Positions 6,442-14,455 of a stretch of DNA of 28,856 nucleotides are shown here, in pieces (position 1 is the stretch's first letter; the number at the start of each line of letters is the position of its first letter). This DNA is from a virus, in IMG/VR virus record IMGVR_UViG_3300045741_000085, positions 1-28,856 of that record, one strand, 5' to 3'. The notes beneath the pieces were generated by a model, which saw nothing but the letters and a program-made list of their open reading frames with translations, was not told the DNA's origin and did no database searches. The translations under genes and the position numbers were made by a program.

Positions 6442-7530
6442 ATGCCACCACGGGCCACCACAAAACGACATCCTCGAAAACATCCCAAACCGACCAAAAA
6501 GGCCGTCAGAAAATCCAAGCCTCGCGTGAAGGGAGCGCCGAAAAAGAAAGCCAAGCGCGCCATGAAGCGCCCGAGCCTGGACAGGAAGGTGAAGCGCCCG
6601 GACTTGAACAGAGGGAAGCAATCGGCTGCCGCGCGGGAAGAGGTAGTCCAGAGCGATATCGAGAAGGTCCGTGCGTTCATCGTGGCAAAGGCGGTCGGCG
6701 GGCTGAATGACGTGGAGATCGTCGCGGGGCTCCAGGAGGAGTTGCACTACACGATGGCGCGGCGCACCGTGTTCGACTATCGGCTGTCACTCGCCCAGGA
6801 GATCGCCAAGACAGCCATGCAGGAGTTCGAGCGCGCGCTCGCGGCGCATCCTGGCGGACAGGCGGCGCACCGGATCCACAGATACGGGGAGCTTTACGAC
6901 ACCCTGGACATGATGACATTCAAGGACGACCGCGCCACGGTCGCAGCGTTCGAGGTCCAGCGGAAGCTCCTGCACTCCATGGGCGAGGAGATGGACAATC
7001 AGTTCCAGATATTCGTCAAGTACGGCATGGCAGCGAAAGAGGGAACGGGGCTGCCCGCCACGAAAGAAGAGTTGGAAAAGTACATGGAGCGGTTGAAGGC
7101 GCTGGGGAAGCGCATCGACAAGCTCGATCTCGTTGCGATCCGTGCGAGACTGGAGGGAAGGGATGCAGCGATACCTGTCTCTTCTACGGTATCTCGACCA
7201 TCTATACGGGGCGATGGGATGGAGCCGAGGCAGGACGCAGATGCGCGATCTCCAGCCCCGGCTCTCCCAGCGCGAGTGGCAGCGGGACAACCTCCGACAA
7301 ACCAGGGTCCTCCACCGGGCCGCGCTACTGGAGCACCGAACCCACCGGCCAACGCGGCTCATACTGTACCCGCCGGTCCAAGAGCGCCCACCGCCTCTGT
7401 AGTCCCGGGTTCGCCACAAACATCACCTCCAGCCGCCTCCCCCACAAAAATGACTCCTGCGAAGCCCGCTGGTGGCACGATTCCTCAAAAGGGACCAACG
7501 GGAAGTAGCAAACCCGGGGGGGCGGCATAG
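6442..7530 (+). CDS. Candidate small terminase subunit with basic N-terminus and Pro/Gly-rich tail
   Basis: 362 aa, immediately upstream of the large terminase; its TAG overlaps the terminase GTG. Residues 1-58 are extremely basic (KRHPRKHPKPTKKAVRKSK) and suited to DNA binding. Residues about 65-115 contain a possible helix-turn-helix (a predicted helix followed by MARRTVFDYRLSLAQEIA), and residues about 115-235 are helical. From about residue 240 the sequence is low-complexity Pro/Ala/Ser/Thr/Gly with weak coding bias. Position, basic charge and helical content suggest the DNA-recognising small terminase, but I see no diagnostic motif, so a non-terminase DNA-binding protein is possible. Residues about 241-320 are also covered by a second frame with its own ribosome binding site (7163-7402). 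Confidence 0.6.
   Translation: MPPRATTKRHPRKHPKPTKKAVRKSKPRVKGAPKKKAKRAMKRPSLDRKVKRPDLNRGKQSAAAREEVVQSDIEKVRAFIVAKAVGGLNDVEIVAGLQEELHYTMARRTVFDYRLSLAQEIAKTAMQEFERALAAHPGGQAAHRIHRYGELYDTLDMMTFKDDRATVAAFEVQRKLLHSMGEEMDNQFQIFVKYGMAAKEGTGLPATKEELEKYMERLKALGKRIDKLDLVAIRARLEGRDAAIPVSSTVSRPSIRGDGMEPRQDADARSPAPALPARVAAGQPPTNQGPPPGRATGAPNPPANAAHTVPAGPRAPTASVVPGSPQTSPPAASPTKMTPAKPAGGTIPQKGPTGSSKPGGAA
7163..7402 (+). CDS. Possible nested small basic protein inside the upstream terminase-region gene
   Basis: 79 aa in the +1-shifted frame relative to the 6442-7530 gene. A strong ribosome binding site (GGAGGGAAGGG) directly precedes its ATG, the third codon positions are clearly G/C-rich, and the product is an ordinary-looking helical basic protein (QRYLSLLRYLDHLYGAM, then RQTRVLHRAALLEHR). 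Over the same bases the longer frame gives only low-complexity Pro/Ala sequence. Either both frames are used, or the longer protein really ends near here and 7403-7529 is noncoding. Confidence 0.45.
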   Translation: MQRYLSLLRYLDHLYGAMGWSRGRTQMRDLQPRLSQREWQRDNLRQTRVLHRAALLEHRTHRPTRLILYPPVQERPPPL

Positions 7531-9061
7531 TGTTCAACTTCGCCGACAAGCTCGCCATCATCGAGAACTATCTGGACCATCCGGCAAACCCGGACGAAAA
7601 GATCACGCTCGACGACTGGCAGACACAGTACCTCGAAGCGACCGACCGTTTCCTTATCACCAACAAATCACGGCGCATAGGCTGGAGCTTCGTGACGGCA
7701 CTCCGGGGCACCGTGGAAATGCTCGACCCGGACACGACGCATTACACCAAGCAGTATGTCTCGTTCTCCCAGGACGACGCCAAAGAGAAAATCAACTTCG
7801 CGCGGGAGTTCTACTACTACCTGCCCGACTACTTCATGGACGCGCACGGCAACCGCATCCGAAAGAAGAAACTGACCAGCGAACAGCGCACGGTCCTGGA
7901 GGTCGAGGATACGACGGGCAAGACGCGCTCGCGTCTCATTTCCCTTCCCTGCCGACCCGTGCGCGGGCGCGGCGGTATCGTCTCCCTGGACGAGTTCGCG
8001 TTCCATGCGAAGGCCGATCTCATCTACACGTCGGCACTCCCCGTTATCTCGCGCGGGGGCTCTATCGAGATCGGCAGCACACCGTTCGGCAATAGCGGGC
8101 GCTTCTATGAAATCCTGAATGACAAGGGCGCCTACCCGAGCTACACGCGCTGGAACATTCCCTGGTACTACTCGCCCGCGCTCTGTAACGACGTGCCCGG
8201 GGCGATCCTGGATATCCTGCTTCCGACCGAGGCAAAGGTCCTCAAGTACGGTACCGAAATCCTCCAGGCCATTTTCTACCAGATGCCGTTCGAGGATTTC
8301 CAACAGGAGTATGAGTGCAGCTTCCGCGACGATCTCGTCGCGTTCATTACCCTGGACATGATCCGCGACTGTACGCCGGTCGGCGACGACGAGATTCTCC
8401 AGTTCCGCAGCCTGGAGGACTTCATCATCAACTTTGACCCGAAGGTCCACGGCGATCTGTACGCGGGCTACGACGTGGGGCGGACGAACGACGCATCCGA
8501 GCTTGTCATCATGGGGAGCTACCCGGAGCAGAAGGTCCGTACCGTGTGGGCGACAATCAGCTATCGCAAGATGGAGTTCTCCGACCAGGAGGACATTCTC
8601 TTGAAGATGATGCACGAGCTTCCCGTGGTGCGGCTGGCAATCGACCAGACCGGCCTGGGGATGCAGCTTGCCGAAAACCTAAAAAAAAAAGAGGCAACCG
8701 CGTCGAGCCCGTCACGTTCACGGGGCCGATCAAGGAAGAGCTTGCCAACGCCATGTGGCTGGGGTTCGACCGAAAGGAATACCTGCTCCCGGCCGACCGC
8801 GACCTACAGCGGCAGATTCATGCCATGCGAAAGACGGTCACGCTCGCGGCTCACGCTCGGTTCGACGTGGACAAAGCGGAGAAGCACCACGGCGACAAGT
8901 TTTGGAGCATGGCGCTGGCCGAGTACGCAGCATCCGGGGCACGGGAGAGCACGTTCTACGCACAGTTCGCCGAACGGCGGCGCAAGGAAGGTCGCACGAT
9001 GACGGGATTGAATCAGGTCCAGGTTATCAATAAGATCAAGTCATTCAGGAGGGCTCGCTAA
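7530..9061 (+). CDS. terL: Terminase large subunit (packaging ATPase-nuclease), reading frame interrupted at A10
   Basis: The DNA-packaging motor: it cuts concatemeric DNA and pumps it through the portal. The start is the GTG at 7530 (TAGTG overlap); an in-frame stop at 7506 excludes earlier starts. The ATPase domain has a variant Walker A (NKSRRIGWSF, about residue 44) and Walker B (IVSLDEF, about 150). The RNase H-like nuclease supplies Asp in GYDVG (about 313) and AIDQTG (about 370). At 8681-8690 a run of ten A residues breaks the frame: the first frame runs on to 9002 as Arg/Ser-rich non-family sequence (490 aa), while the conserved C-terminus (VEPVTFTGPIKEELA, and HGDKFWSMALAEYA with the expected third Asp) lies in the -1 frame and ends at 9061. 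The joined product would be about 510 aa, a normal length. Confidence 0.93.
8681..8690 (+). other. A10 slippery tract / apparent -1 frameshift in terL
   Basis: In-frame codons read CTA AAA AAA AAA GAG, so an A_AAA_AAA slippery heptamer is in the correct phase for -1 ribosomal slippage, as at E. coli dnaX (A_AAA_AAG). Ten A residues are also enough for transcriptional slippage, and are a classic place for sequencing or assembly length errors: 8 or 11 A residues would restore one open frame. I see no convincing downstream hairpin. Confidence 0.8.
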
Positions 9062-10794
9062 TGAACCCGCGCTTTACCCAGGCCGAGTTGTTTGGACACC
9101 TCCAGAAGTCAGGCACGATCTCGAAGAAAACCCGCGAAGTCTCCCAGGAGAAGGAAGTGAAGCCGCCCGACATGCGGGAGGCCGTGCTGCGCCCGTTGAA
9201 GGCGCATATGTTCAACCCGTACTCGCGCACGTTCTGGCGCAAGGGCATCCTGGAGCCGAACAAGCGCATCAACTACCGGACGCTGCGCTACGTCTCCGAA
9301 AAGGCGTGGCTCATCAACGCCATTATCGCGCACAAGATCCGGCAGATGAAGCCCTTCCTCAAGGAAGCCACGAAAGAGAACGACCGGGGTTTCCAGATCA
9401 AGATGAAGGCGCCCGAGAAGCACCCGGGCCCGGAAGAGAAGAAGCGGATCAAAGCCTATACCGACTTCTTCCTCAACACCGGTTTCCGACCCGACCCCGA
9501 GCGGGAGGATAACATCGTCGCGTTCACGGCGAAGGCGCTGCGCGATATCGTCGGCATCGACGCCGTGGCAACCGAAATCCAGAGATCGGTCAACGGCAAG
9601 CCATACGCATTTTGGGCGCTGGACCCCGCGACCATCAAACGCTGCACGGAAGAGGGATACAACGGGGACGACAGGATCAAGTTCGTCCAGGAAATCGACA
9701 TGAAGATCATGGCGTTCTACACACGCTCCGATCTCGTGTACGAGTTTATGAATCCCCGTTCCGACATCGAGCATTTCGGCTACGGCTACTCGCTCACCGA
9801 ACAGGCCATCGACCTTATCACGGCGCTCATCAACACCTTCGCGTACAACATGGGCGTGTTCACGGACGACAACCTCCCGCGCGGCATGATAATGCTCAAC
9901 GGGGATGCCGACGTGGAGGACGTGGAAGCCATCGAGGAGTACATGGTGTCCATCATGTCCGGCGGGCCGCAAGCGCGCTGGCGCATCCCGATCATTCCCA
10001 GCGGCGGGAAGCCGGGGGAGCGAGCCCTGGAATGGGTCAGCTTCGACAAGAACAACACGGACATGCAGTTTTCGATGTGGACGGAGTTCATCTGGAGCGG
10101 CGTGGCCGCGCTCGCCGGGACTGACCTGGAGGAGCTTGGCATCCGAACGCAGAAGAGCACGACGCTCCTGGGGGAGAACGTCGAGCCCAAGATCGAGGCC
10201 AGCAAGAGCCGCAGCCTGGGCGATCACCTTTCGTTCATGCAGCAGCACTTCCAGAAAATCCTGGAGGAGATCGACCTCGCATACAAGTTCGAGTTCGTAG
10301 GCTATGAGCGGGACGACCCGACCGTGGCCGCGAACCTCCGCGAAAGCGACCTTCGCACGTTCACGACCATCGACATGATAATGGCGGAGAAGGACCTGCC
10401 GCCGTTCAACCAGGAGTGGTCGAAGATACCCCTCAATCCCTACGTCGTGCAGATGGTCCAGGCGGACAAGCAAGCCCAGCAGCAGCAGGAAATGGCCGAG
10501 CAGCAAGCACAGCAAGGCGTGGACCCCGAGCAGGAACAGGGAGCCAATCAGGACCTTGCCAAGCAGTTCCGCGATCTCCAGACGGGGGCTCCGCCACAGA
10601 CAGGCCAGCCGAAGCCCCCGGGAGGCGCGGCGCCGAAGCCCGGGGGAAAGCCCGGCGGAGCGAAGCCGCCGAACGTACAGACGCGGCCCACCATGCCGTC
10701 GAGCCCGGGGTTGCCTCCTGGTGGGAAGCCGCCGAAGCCGCCCAGCATCAACAAGTCATTCGCGGACGACGCGATCATATCCATCGAGGTCTGA
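9061..10794 (+). CDS. Phage portal protein
   Basis: 577 aa; ATG in a TAATG overlap with terL, ribosome binding site AGGAGGG. The portal is the dodecameric ring at the capsid vertex through which DNA is packaged and ejected. Support comes from position directly after terL, family-like length, and portal-type segments: a helical start, INAIIAHKIRQMK near residue 85, the DPATIK region near 190, the SDIEHFGYGYSLTEQAIDLI helix (about 233-252), and a C-terminal clip/barrel helix region near 420-470. From about residue 475 the chain is Gln-rich (KQAQQQQEMAEQQAQQ) and then Pro/Gly/Lys-rich to residue 560, ending in a short ordered-looking stretch (FADDAIISIEV). That tail is longer than in most portals and may be disordered or bind scaffold. 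Confidence 0.9.
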   Translation: MNPRFTQAELFGHLQKSGTISKKTREVSQEKEVKPPDMREAVLRPLKAHMFNPYSRTFWRKGILEPNKRINYRTLRYVSEKAWLINAIIAHKIRQMKPFLKEATKENDRGFQIKMKAPEKHPGPEEKKRIKAYTDFFLNTGFRPDPEREDNIVAFTAKALRDIVGIDAVATEIQRSVNGKPYAFWALDPATIKRCTEEGYNGDDRIKFVQEIDMKIMAFYTRSDLVYEFMNPRSDIEHFGYGYSLTEQAIDLITALINTFAYNMGVFTDDNLPRGMIMLNGDADVEDVEAIEEYMVSIMSGGPQARWRIPIIPSGGKPGERALEWVSFDKNNTDMQFSMWTEFIWSGVAALAGTDLEELGIRTQKSTTLLGENVEPKIEASKSRSLGDHLSFMQQHFQKILEEIDLAYKFEFVGYERDDPTVAANLRESDLRTFTTIDMIMAEKDLPPFNQEWSKIPLNPYVVQMVQADKQAQQQQEMAEQQAQQGVDPEQEQGANQDLAKQFRDLQTGAPPQTGQPKPPGGAAPKPGGKPGGAKPPNVQTRPTMPSSPGLPPGGKPPKPPSINKSFADDAIISIEV

Positions 10795-10795
10795 T

Positions 10796-11329
10796 ATGGA
10801 CGATGCGAAAGAAATCCGGGAGCTAATGGCCGACATAGACCGGCTCGTGGACATAATCAGCCGGACGAGCCGCATCAAGATCGAGCTACCTCCCGACCCC
10901 GAGGATATTCCGACGCTCCTGGACACGATGCCCATGGAGCTTGTTCCGCATGTCAGTGAAGCAACCGTCGAATGGGCTATGAACCTCATTCGACAAGCAG
11001 CCACAAAGGAGGGAGTCATGCAGCCAATCGGAATCGGCAGGATCGTCCATTACGTCATGGACAACCAGGGGATAGAAGAGGTCGGGCGCCAGAATGCGGA
11101 GCGGCCCGCCATCATCGTCGAGACGTGGGGACACGAGTTCGACGAATCGGGAGCCATCAACCTCATGGTGCTCACGGACAACCGCAACGACCATGGGCGG
11201 GATTACGGGATGGTGCCGACCATGAACGGGGAAGGGAACATGGAGTTCCCCAGCGTCATGTGGAAAACGTCGGTCAGCTTCTCCGAAGAGAAGAAGCCCG
11301 GGACGTGGCACTGGCCCGAGAGAAAGTAG
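10796..11329 (+). CDS. Conserved phage protein; internal start at 11018 likely gives a 103-aa product
   Basis: The frame gives 177 aa from the ATG at 10796. An in-frame ATG at 11018 has a far better ribosome binding site (AAAGGAGGG, five bases upstream). The sequence from that ATG (IGRIVHYVM, then RPAIIVETWG, INLMVLTD, WKTSVSFSEE and finally PGTWHWPE) matches a very common one-domain phage family of unknown function that starts exactly there. The upstream 74 residues (DDAKEIRELMADIDRLVDII) are helical and could be a separate N-terminal extension or a fused small protein. Both forms may be made. No catalytic residues are recognised. Confidence 0.75.
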   Translation: MDDAKEIRELMADIDRLVDIISRTSRIKIELPPDPEDIPTLLDTMPMELVPHVSEATVEWAMNLIRQAATKEGVMQPIGIGRIVHYVMDNQGIEEVGRQNAERPAIIVETWGHEFDESGAINLMVLTDNRNDHGRDYGMVPTMNGEGNMEFPSVMWKTSVSFSEEKKPGTWHWPERK

Positions 11330-11618
11330 TGCTACCGAGGCTCACGCGCGCCCAGGCGCGGCGCATCGTCGAGCTTCACAAGAAGGATTGCGGATGGACG
11401 TACCACGGGACCCTCGGCTTCCTGGAGACGGTCATCCGCCATCTATTCCCGGAGGAGGGGAGCGGCTGTTCGAGCGGTACCGGAACGCCAACGGAACCTA
11501 CAACGGGCTCAAGCTCCTCTCCGAGCTATCCGGACTCTCCGAGGCCGAGTGCCGAGACATATGGGAGCGATTGAAGAAAGCGCGAGCGGAAAGGAAACCA
11601 TGGCACCCCAGCGAATGA
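11329..11618 (+). CDS. Small conserved-looking protein with apparent frameshift near 11460
   Basis: Begins at a GTG in a TAGTG overlap (11329) and reads well for 44 residues (LTRAQARRIVELHKKDCGWT, then LGFLETVIRHLFPEEG). It then turns into Ser/Thr/Pro-rich sequence in its own frame, ending at 11574. The coding signal continues in the -1 frame as ERLFERYRNANGTYNG, then KLLSELSGLSEAECRDIWE, ending at 11618. The switch falls at GAGGAGGGGAG (11452-11462); one extra G would join the halves into about 97 aa. A second short gene starting at the ATG at 11394 is a less attractive alternative, because its first 20 residues look non-coding. Function unknown; the helical N-terminus could be a DNA-binding helix pair. 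Confidence 0.55.
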
Positions 11619-11791
11619 TGCTCTATCGAGTTGCATGGACCGATGGACAGGCGCATCACGAGGTCATTACCAACGATCACAAGAAGGCGACGAAGGCGGA
11701 ACAGGAGGAGCTTGCCTGTAACGGCCACGATCCGAAAGCCTGGACGTTCACCACTACCCCGGTCAGCGTGAGATTCTATGCCGCAGACTGA
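11600..11791 (+). CDS. Small hypothetical protein (63 aa)
   Basis: The ATG at 11600 has AAAGGAAA upstream and overlaps the end of the preceding gene by 19 bases. The product is a small beta-rich protein (MLYRVAWTDGQAHHEVITND) with a basic helix in the middle. Its end overlaps the MuF gene by 14 bases. I do not recognise a family. Confidence 0.55.
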   Translation: MAPQRMMLYRVAWTDGQAHHEVITNDHKKATKAEQEELACNGHDPKAWTFTTTPVSVRFYAAD

Positions 11792-13934
11792 GGTTCGCGT
11801 CCATGTCAAAGACATAAGCGACGCGAATCGACTGGTGAAGTACCGAAAGGCTGTCACGGTACTCGCCAAAGCCATGGGCGTACCGGCTACGATCAAGCAG
11901 AGGGACAACAGCGGCGCCGAGACATTCCCCTTCCGCGCCCAGGAGGAGCTATTCCAGCGGTGGACCCTCTACTATGCGAAAATCCTGGACCAAATCTATA
12001 TGGCGCTCTGCGGCGCGTTCGACCTGCCCGTTCGGACAACGTTCTCCAAAGCTATCGAGGATGAACCTCTCGTGTTACGGGGAGTCACCATCTTCGACCC
12101 GAGAACAGGAACCCCGATCAAACGGGCGGAGTGGGACGCGCTCCTGCGCTCCATAGAGAGCTACCTGAATCGGCGCATATCGGACGCCGCGCGCCGCATC
12201 GTCCTGGACTCCACTACGCTCGGCAAGATCGTGTCGCGGCTCCTCAAGCAGAACAGCCTGGAGGCCGTGCGCGCCCTTCCCCTGGACGCCATGAAGTACA
12301 AGTCACGCACCTTCTCCTGGATCGCGGACGACGTGCGGAACATGAAAAGCACGTTCAGCCTGGACGAACGCGAGTTGAACCGCATCCAGCTTGCACGGGA
12401 GGAGCTTGGCTTGAACATCGTCGAGGCCAGCGACAGGCTCCTCGGCGGAATCCAAAAGACATTCATCCGTGGCATCCTGGAGCGCAAGAACAAAGGCGAA
12501 ATCGCCCAGGACCTGTTCGACCGGTTCGGCGGGGAGAATCGAGACTGGCGCCGTATCGTGGAGACGGAGATCACCGACAACCACAACAACGGTTTCCTGG
12601 CTGCCGAGCGCGCGGACGCGGCTCCCGGGACCAAGCTCTATTTCGAGCGGCTGGAGGTCAATGACTTCCGCATCTGCAACTTCTGCCGGAGGCTGCGCGG
12701 GCAGATCGCGCTCCTGGTGGACGCGCCCCTGGAATCCGAGGCCATCACCGACCCTCACGCGAAGATCGCAATATGGGAAGGGAAGTCGAACGTGGGCCGC
12801 AAACGCTGGTGGGCGGCTGCCGGGGCCCAGCATCCAAACTGCCGGGGCTCCTGGACGCGGACCTATCCTGAACAGCGCGCGAAGCTCAAGGAACAGGGCA
12901 TCGACATTCAGACGGCCATGGACCGGCTCGCGGAGAACCGCCGTCTATGGGGGGAGGCACAGGCCGAGGTCGATGCGACGGGCGCCGACGTGAATGACCC
13001 GGGCTACGTCGAGCGGATCAACGTCGTCTATCAGGCCAAGCTCGCGGAGCGGCTGCACAAGGCGCGGAAGGGCGGCAATCTCGTTCCCAGGACTATGCTC
13101 GTCACGCGGGAGGGCAAGACATTCCCCATGACCGTGTGGGTCAACCCGAACGAGAAAGCGCACCCTCTCATGCAGGGCTCGCTCTTCCCGGCGCCCGAGG
13201 TCGCGGAACAGCCGCGCGCCGTTACCTCCCGGATCCTGGGCGACGAGTTGAAGCACGAGCCCCTGGTAGTCCACGAGGCGCGGGCAGCCCTGGAGCTTGC
13301 CGACCCGAACATCGTCTATGCGCTCGAAAGGACGCAAGAGCACTTCGCGGTGCGCTACTGGCAAGCGGACTACTGCCAATACGACCCGTTCACTCGCACG
13401 GTCAAAATCGCCAAGGGCTCCGCTGGCTACCTGGAATCGGTGCTCCACGAGATCGGCCATGCCGTCCATATCCTCTACTCGCGGCCAACGGACCCAGGGG
13501 GGTGGAAGCACCAGAAGAACCCGATGGATGCGTTCGGCATAAAGGACTTGTCGAAGGCTCTGGAGACGGATTACGTCGCGTTCAACCGATGGACCGATGA
13601 TGAAAAGCGCATGTTCCGTTTCGGCATTACCAACTACCTCATGGCTGCCGAGCCCGTGTCCGACGTGGTAGACGCGCTCACCTACGGGGAGATCAGCGGA
13701 CCGTCGAGTCATTCCATGGACTACTACCGGCAAGGCGATTACATACGTGCGCTGGAGACGTTCGCCAACCTCTTTGCCATCGACACGCTGCGGAGGCAGC
13801 CCGGGCCCCGGGCCACGATCTACGTCCAGGCGTGGAGCAAGCTGCTCATTCTCGCGCCGCAAACGATCCACGCTTACGCGGGCATTCTCCACGAGTGGGC
13901 GCTGGACGCCGAGTATGAAGGGGGCGCCGAATGA
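11778..13934 (+). CDS. MuF/SPP1 gp7-type minor head protein fused to an HExxH metallopeptidase-like domain
   Basis: 718 aa. Residues 1-290 are helical and match the N-terminal part of phage minor head proteins. Residues about 205-362 hold the MuF/gp7 core: a helix with VETEITDNHNNGF, then the CNFCRR pair near 300, and HPNCRGSWTRTYPE near 352, all typical of the family, which sits at the portal and is carried in the head. At 435-457 is the shared tag (LVPRTMLVTREGKTF, then TVWVNP), followed by QGSLF. Residues about 490-700 form a second domain with YLESVLHEIGHAVHILY (His-Glu-x-x-His near 557), the zinc site of gluzincin-type peptidases, and Trp/Tyr-rich C-terminal helices. MuF proteins often carry C-terminal effector domains; a peptidase could process head proteins or attack host targets after injection. 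Which of these applies is inference. Confidence 0.88.
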   Translation: MPQTEVRVHVKDISDANRLVKYRKAVTVLAKAMGVPATIKQRDNSGAETFPFRAQEELFQRWTLYYAKILDQIYMALCGAFDLPVRTTFSKAIEDEPLVLRGVTIFDPRTGTPIKRAEWDALLRSIESYLNRRISDAARRIVLDSTTLGKIVSRLLKQNSLEAVRALPLDAMKYKSRTFSWIADDVRNMKSTFSLDERELNRIQLAREELGLNIVEASDRLLGGIQKTFIRGILERKNKGEIAQDLFDRFGGENRDWRRIVETEITDNHNNGFLAAERADAAPGTKLYFERLEVNDFRICNFCRRLRGQIALLVDAPLESEAITDPHAKIAIWEGKSNVGRKRWWAAAGAQHPNCRGSWTRTYPEQRAKLKEQGIDIQTAMDRLAENRRLWGEAQAEVDATGADVNDPGYVERINVVYQAKLAERLHKARKGGNLVPRTMLVTREGKTFPMTVWVNPNEKAHPLMQGSLFPAPEVAEQPRAVTSRILGDELKHEPLVVHEARAALELADPNIVYALERTQEHFAVRYWQADYCQYDPFTRTVKIAKGSAGYLESVLHEIGHAVHILYSRPTDPGGWKHQKNPMDAFGIKDLSKALETDYVAFNRWTDDEKRMFRFGITNYLMAAEPVSDVVDALTYGEISGPSSHSMDYYRQGDYIRALETFANLFAIDTLRRQPGPRATIYVQAWSKLLILAPQTIHAYAGILHEWALDAEYEGGAE
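13080..13148 (+). other. Shared protein tag, copy 1 (MuF fusion, residues 435-457)
   Basis: Encodes LVPRTMLVTREGKTFPMTVW and then VNP. It lies between the minor-head domain and the peptidase domain, and QGSLF follows nearby. It aligns with the other five copies over R-x-G-K-x-F...T-V-W. Confidence 0.7.
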
Positions 13935-14146
13935 ATATCTACGATCTGGCGGACCTGATAGAGAGCTATCGCAAGCAGTTCGGCGACATTCACACGTTCG
14001 GGCTCATCAACACGGATGCGGCGCGGGACCGCATGGGCGAGCGCATCACGCGAGCGCTCGATGAAGGCAAGCCGATTGATTTCAAACGAGAGTTCGGGAT
14101 AGACTTCCGCAAGGCCGGGGGCAGACGCCCGACGCTCATCCTGTAA
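13931..14146 (+). CDS. Small hypothetical protein (71 aa)
   Basis: ATGA overlap with the MuF-peptidase gene. The product begins with an amphipathic helix (IYDLADLIESYRKQFGDIH) and contains a second helix (AARDRMGERITRALDEG), ending in a basic loop. It could be a small partner of the MuF fusion, or an antidote to its effector domain, given the tight coupling; there is no direct evidence for either. Confidence 0.6.
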   Translation: MNIYDLADLIESYRKQFGDIHTFGLINTDAARDRMGERITRALDEGKPIDFKREFGIDFRKAGGRRPTLIL

Positions 14147-14158
14147 AGGGGGACCGGC

Positions 14159-14455
14159 ATGGTACAGCTACAGCGATTCGAGCTTGAAGGGGCAGACACA
14201 AAGCCCGTGACGTTCGCCCTGTTCCCGTTCGACAAGGTGGTAGGCGTCAACGGGGCCGAGGTCGAGGACGGCGCGATCCGTCCCATGCTCCTGGTGGAAG
14301 TTGAAACCAGCCTCCCGCGCGAGGTCCAGCCCGCCGGGCGCAGCTATCGCATCGTGCCTATGGACATGCAGCCCGAGAACGGATGGAAGTACGTGGACAG
14401 CTTCCGAAACACCGCGAAGAACATGATGAGCGTGTACGAGGTAACGGAGGCGTGA
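14159..14455 (+). CDS. Hypothetical beta-rich protein (98 aa)
   Basis: The ATG follows AAAGGGGGACC. The whole product reads as a compact beta-rich domain (KPVTFALFPFDKVVGVNG, then RPMLLVEVETS, then SYRIVPMDMQ). I do not recognise it. It overlaps the next gene in a GTGA arrangement. Confidence 0.6.
   Translation: MVQLQRFELEGADTKPVTFALFPFDKVVGVNGAEVEDGAIRPMLLVEVETSLPREVQPAGRSYRIVPMDMQPENGWKYVDSFRNTAKNMMSVYEVTEA

Noticed and set aside
8546-8690. Separate gene starting at the ATG at 8546 in the second terL frame
   Set aside because: The first 45 codons are an out-of-frame reading of conserved terminase sequence; only the part after the A tract matches the family, so a frameshift is the better explanation.
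7530-9061. Intein or intron splitting terL
   Set aside because: The two frames join directly at the A tract without any inserted sequence.
14383-14451. Upstream ATG for the pyrophosphatase-like gene
   Set aside because: It overlaps the preceding gene by 73 bases and gives a non-family basic stretch; the GTG at 14452 fits the coupling pattern of the window.
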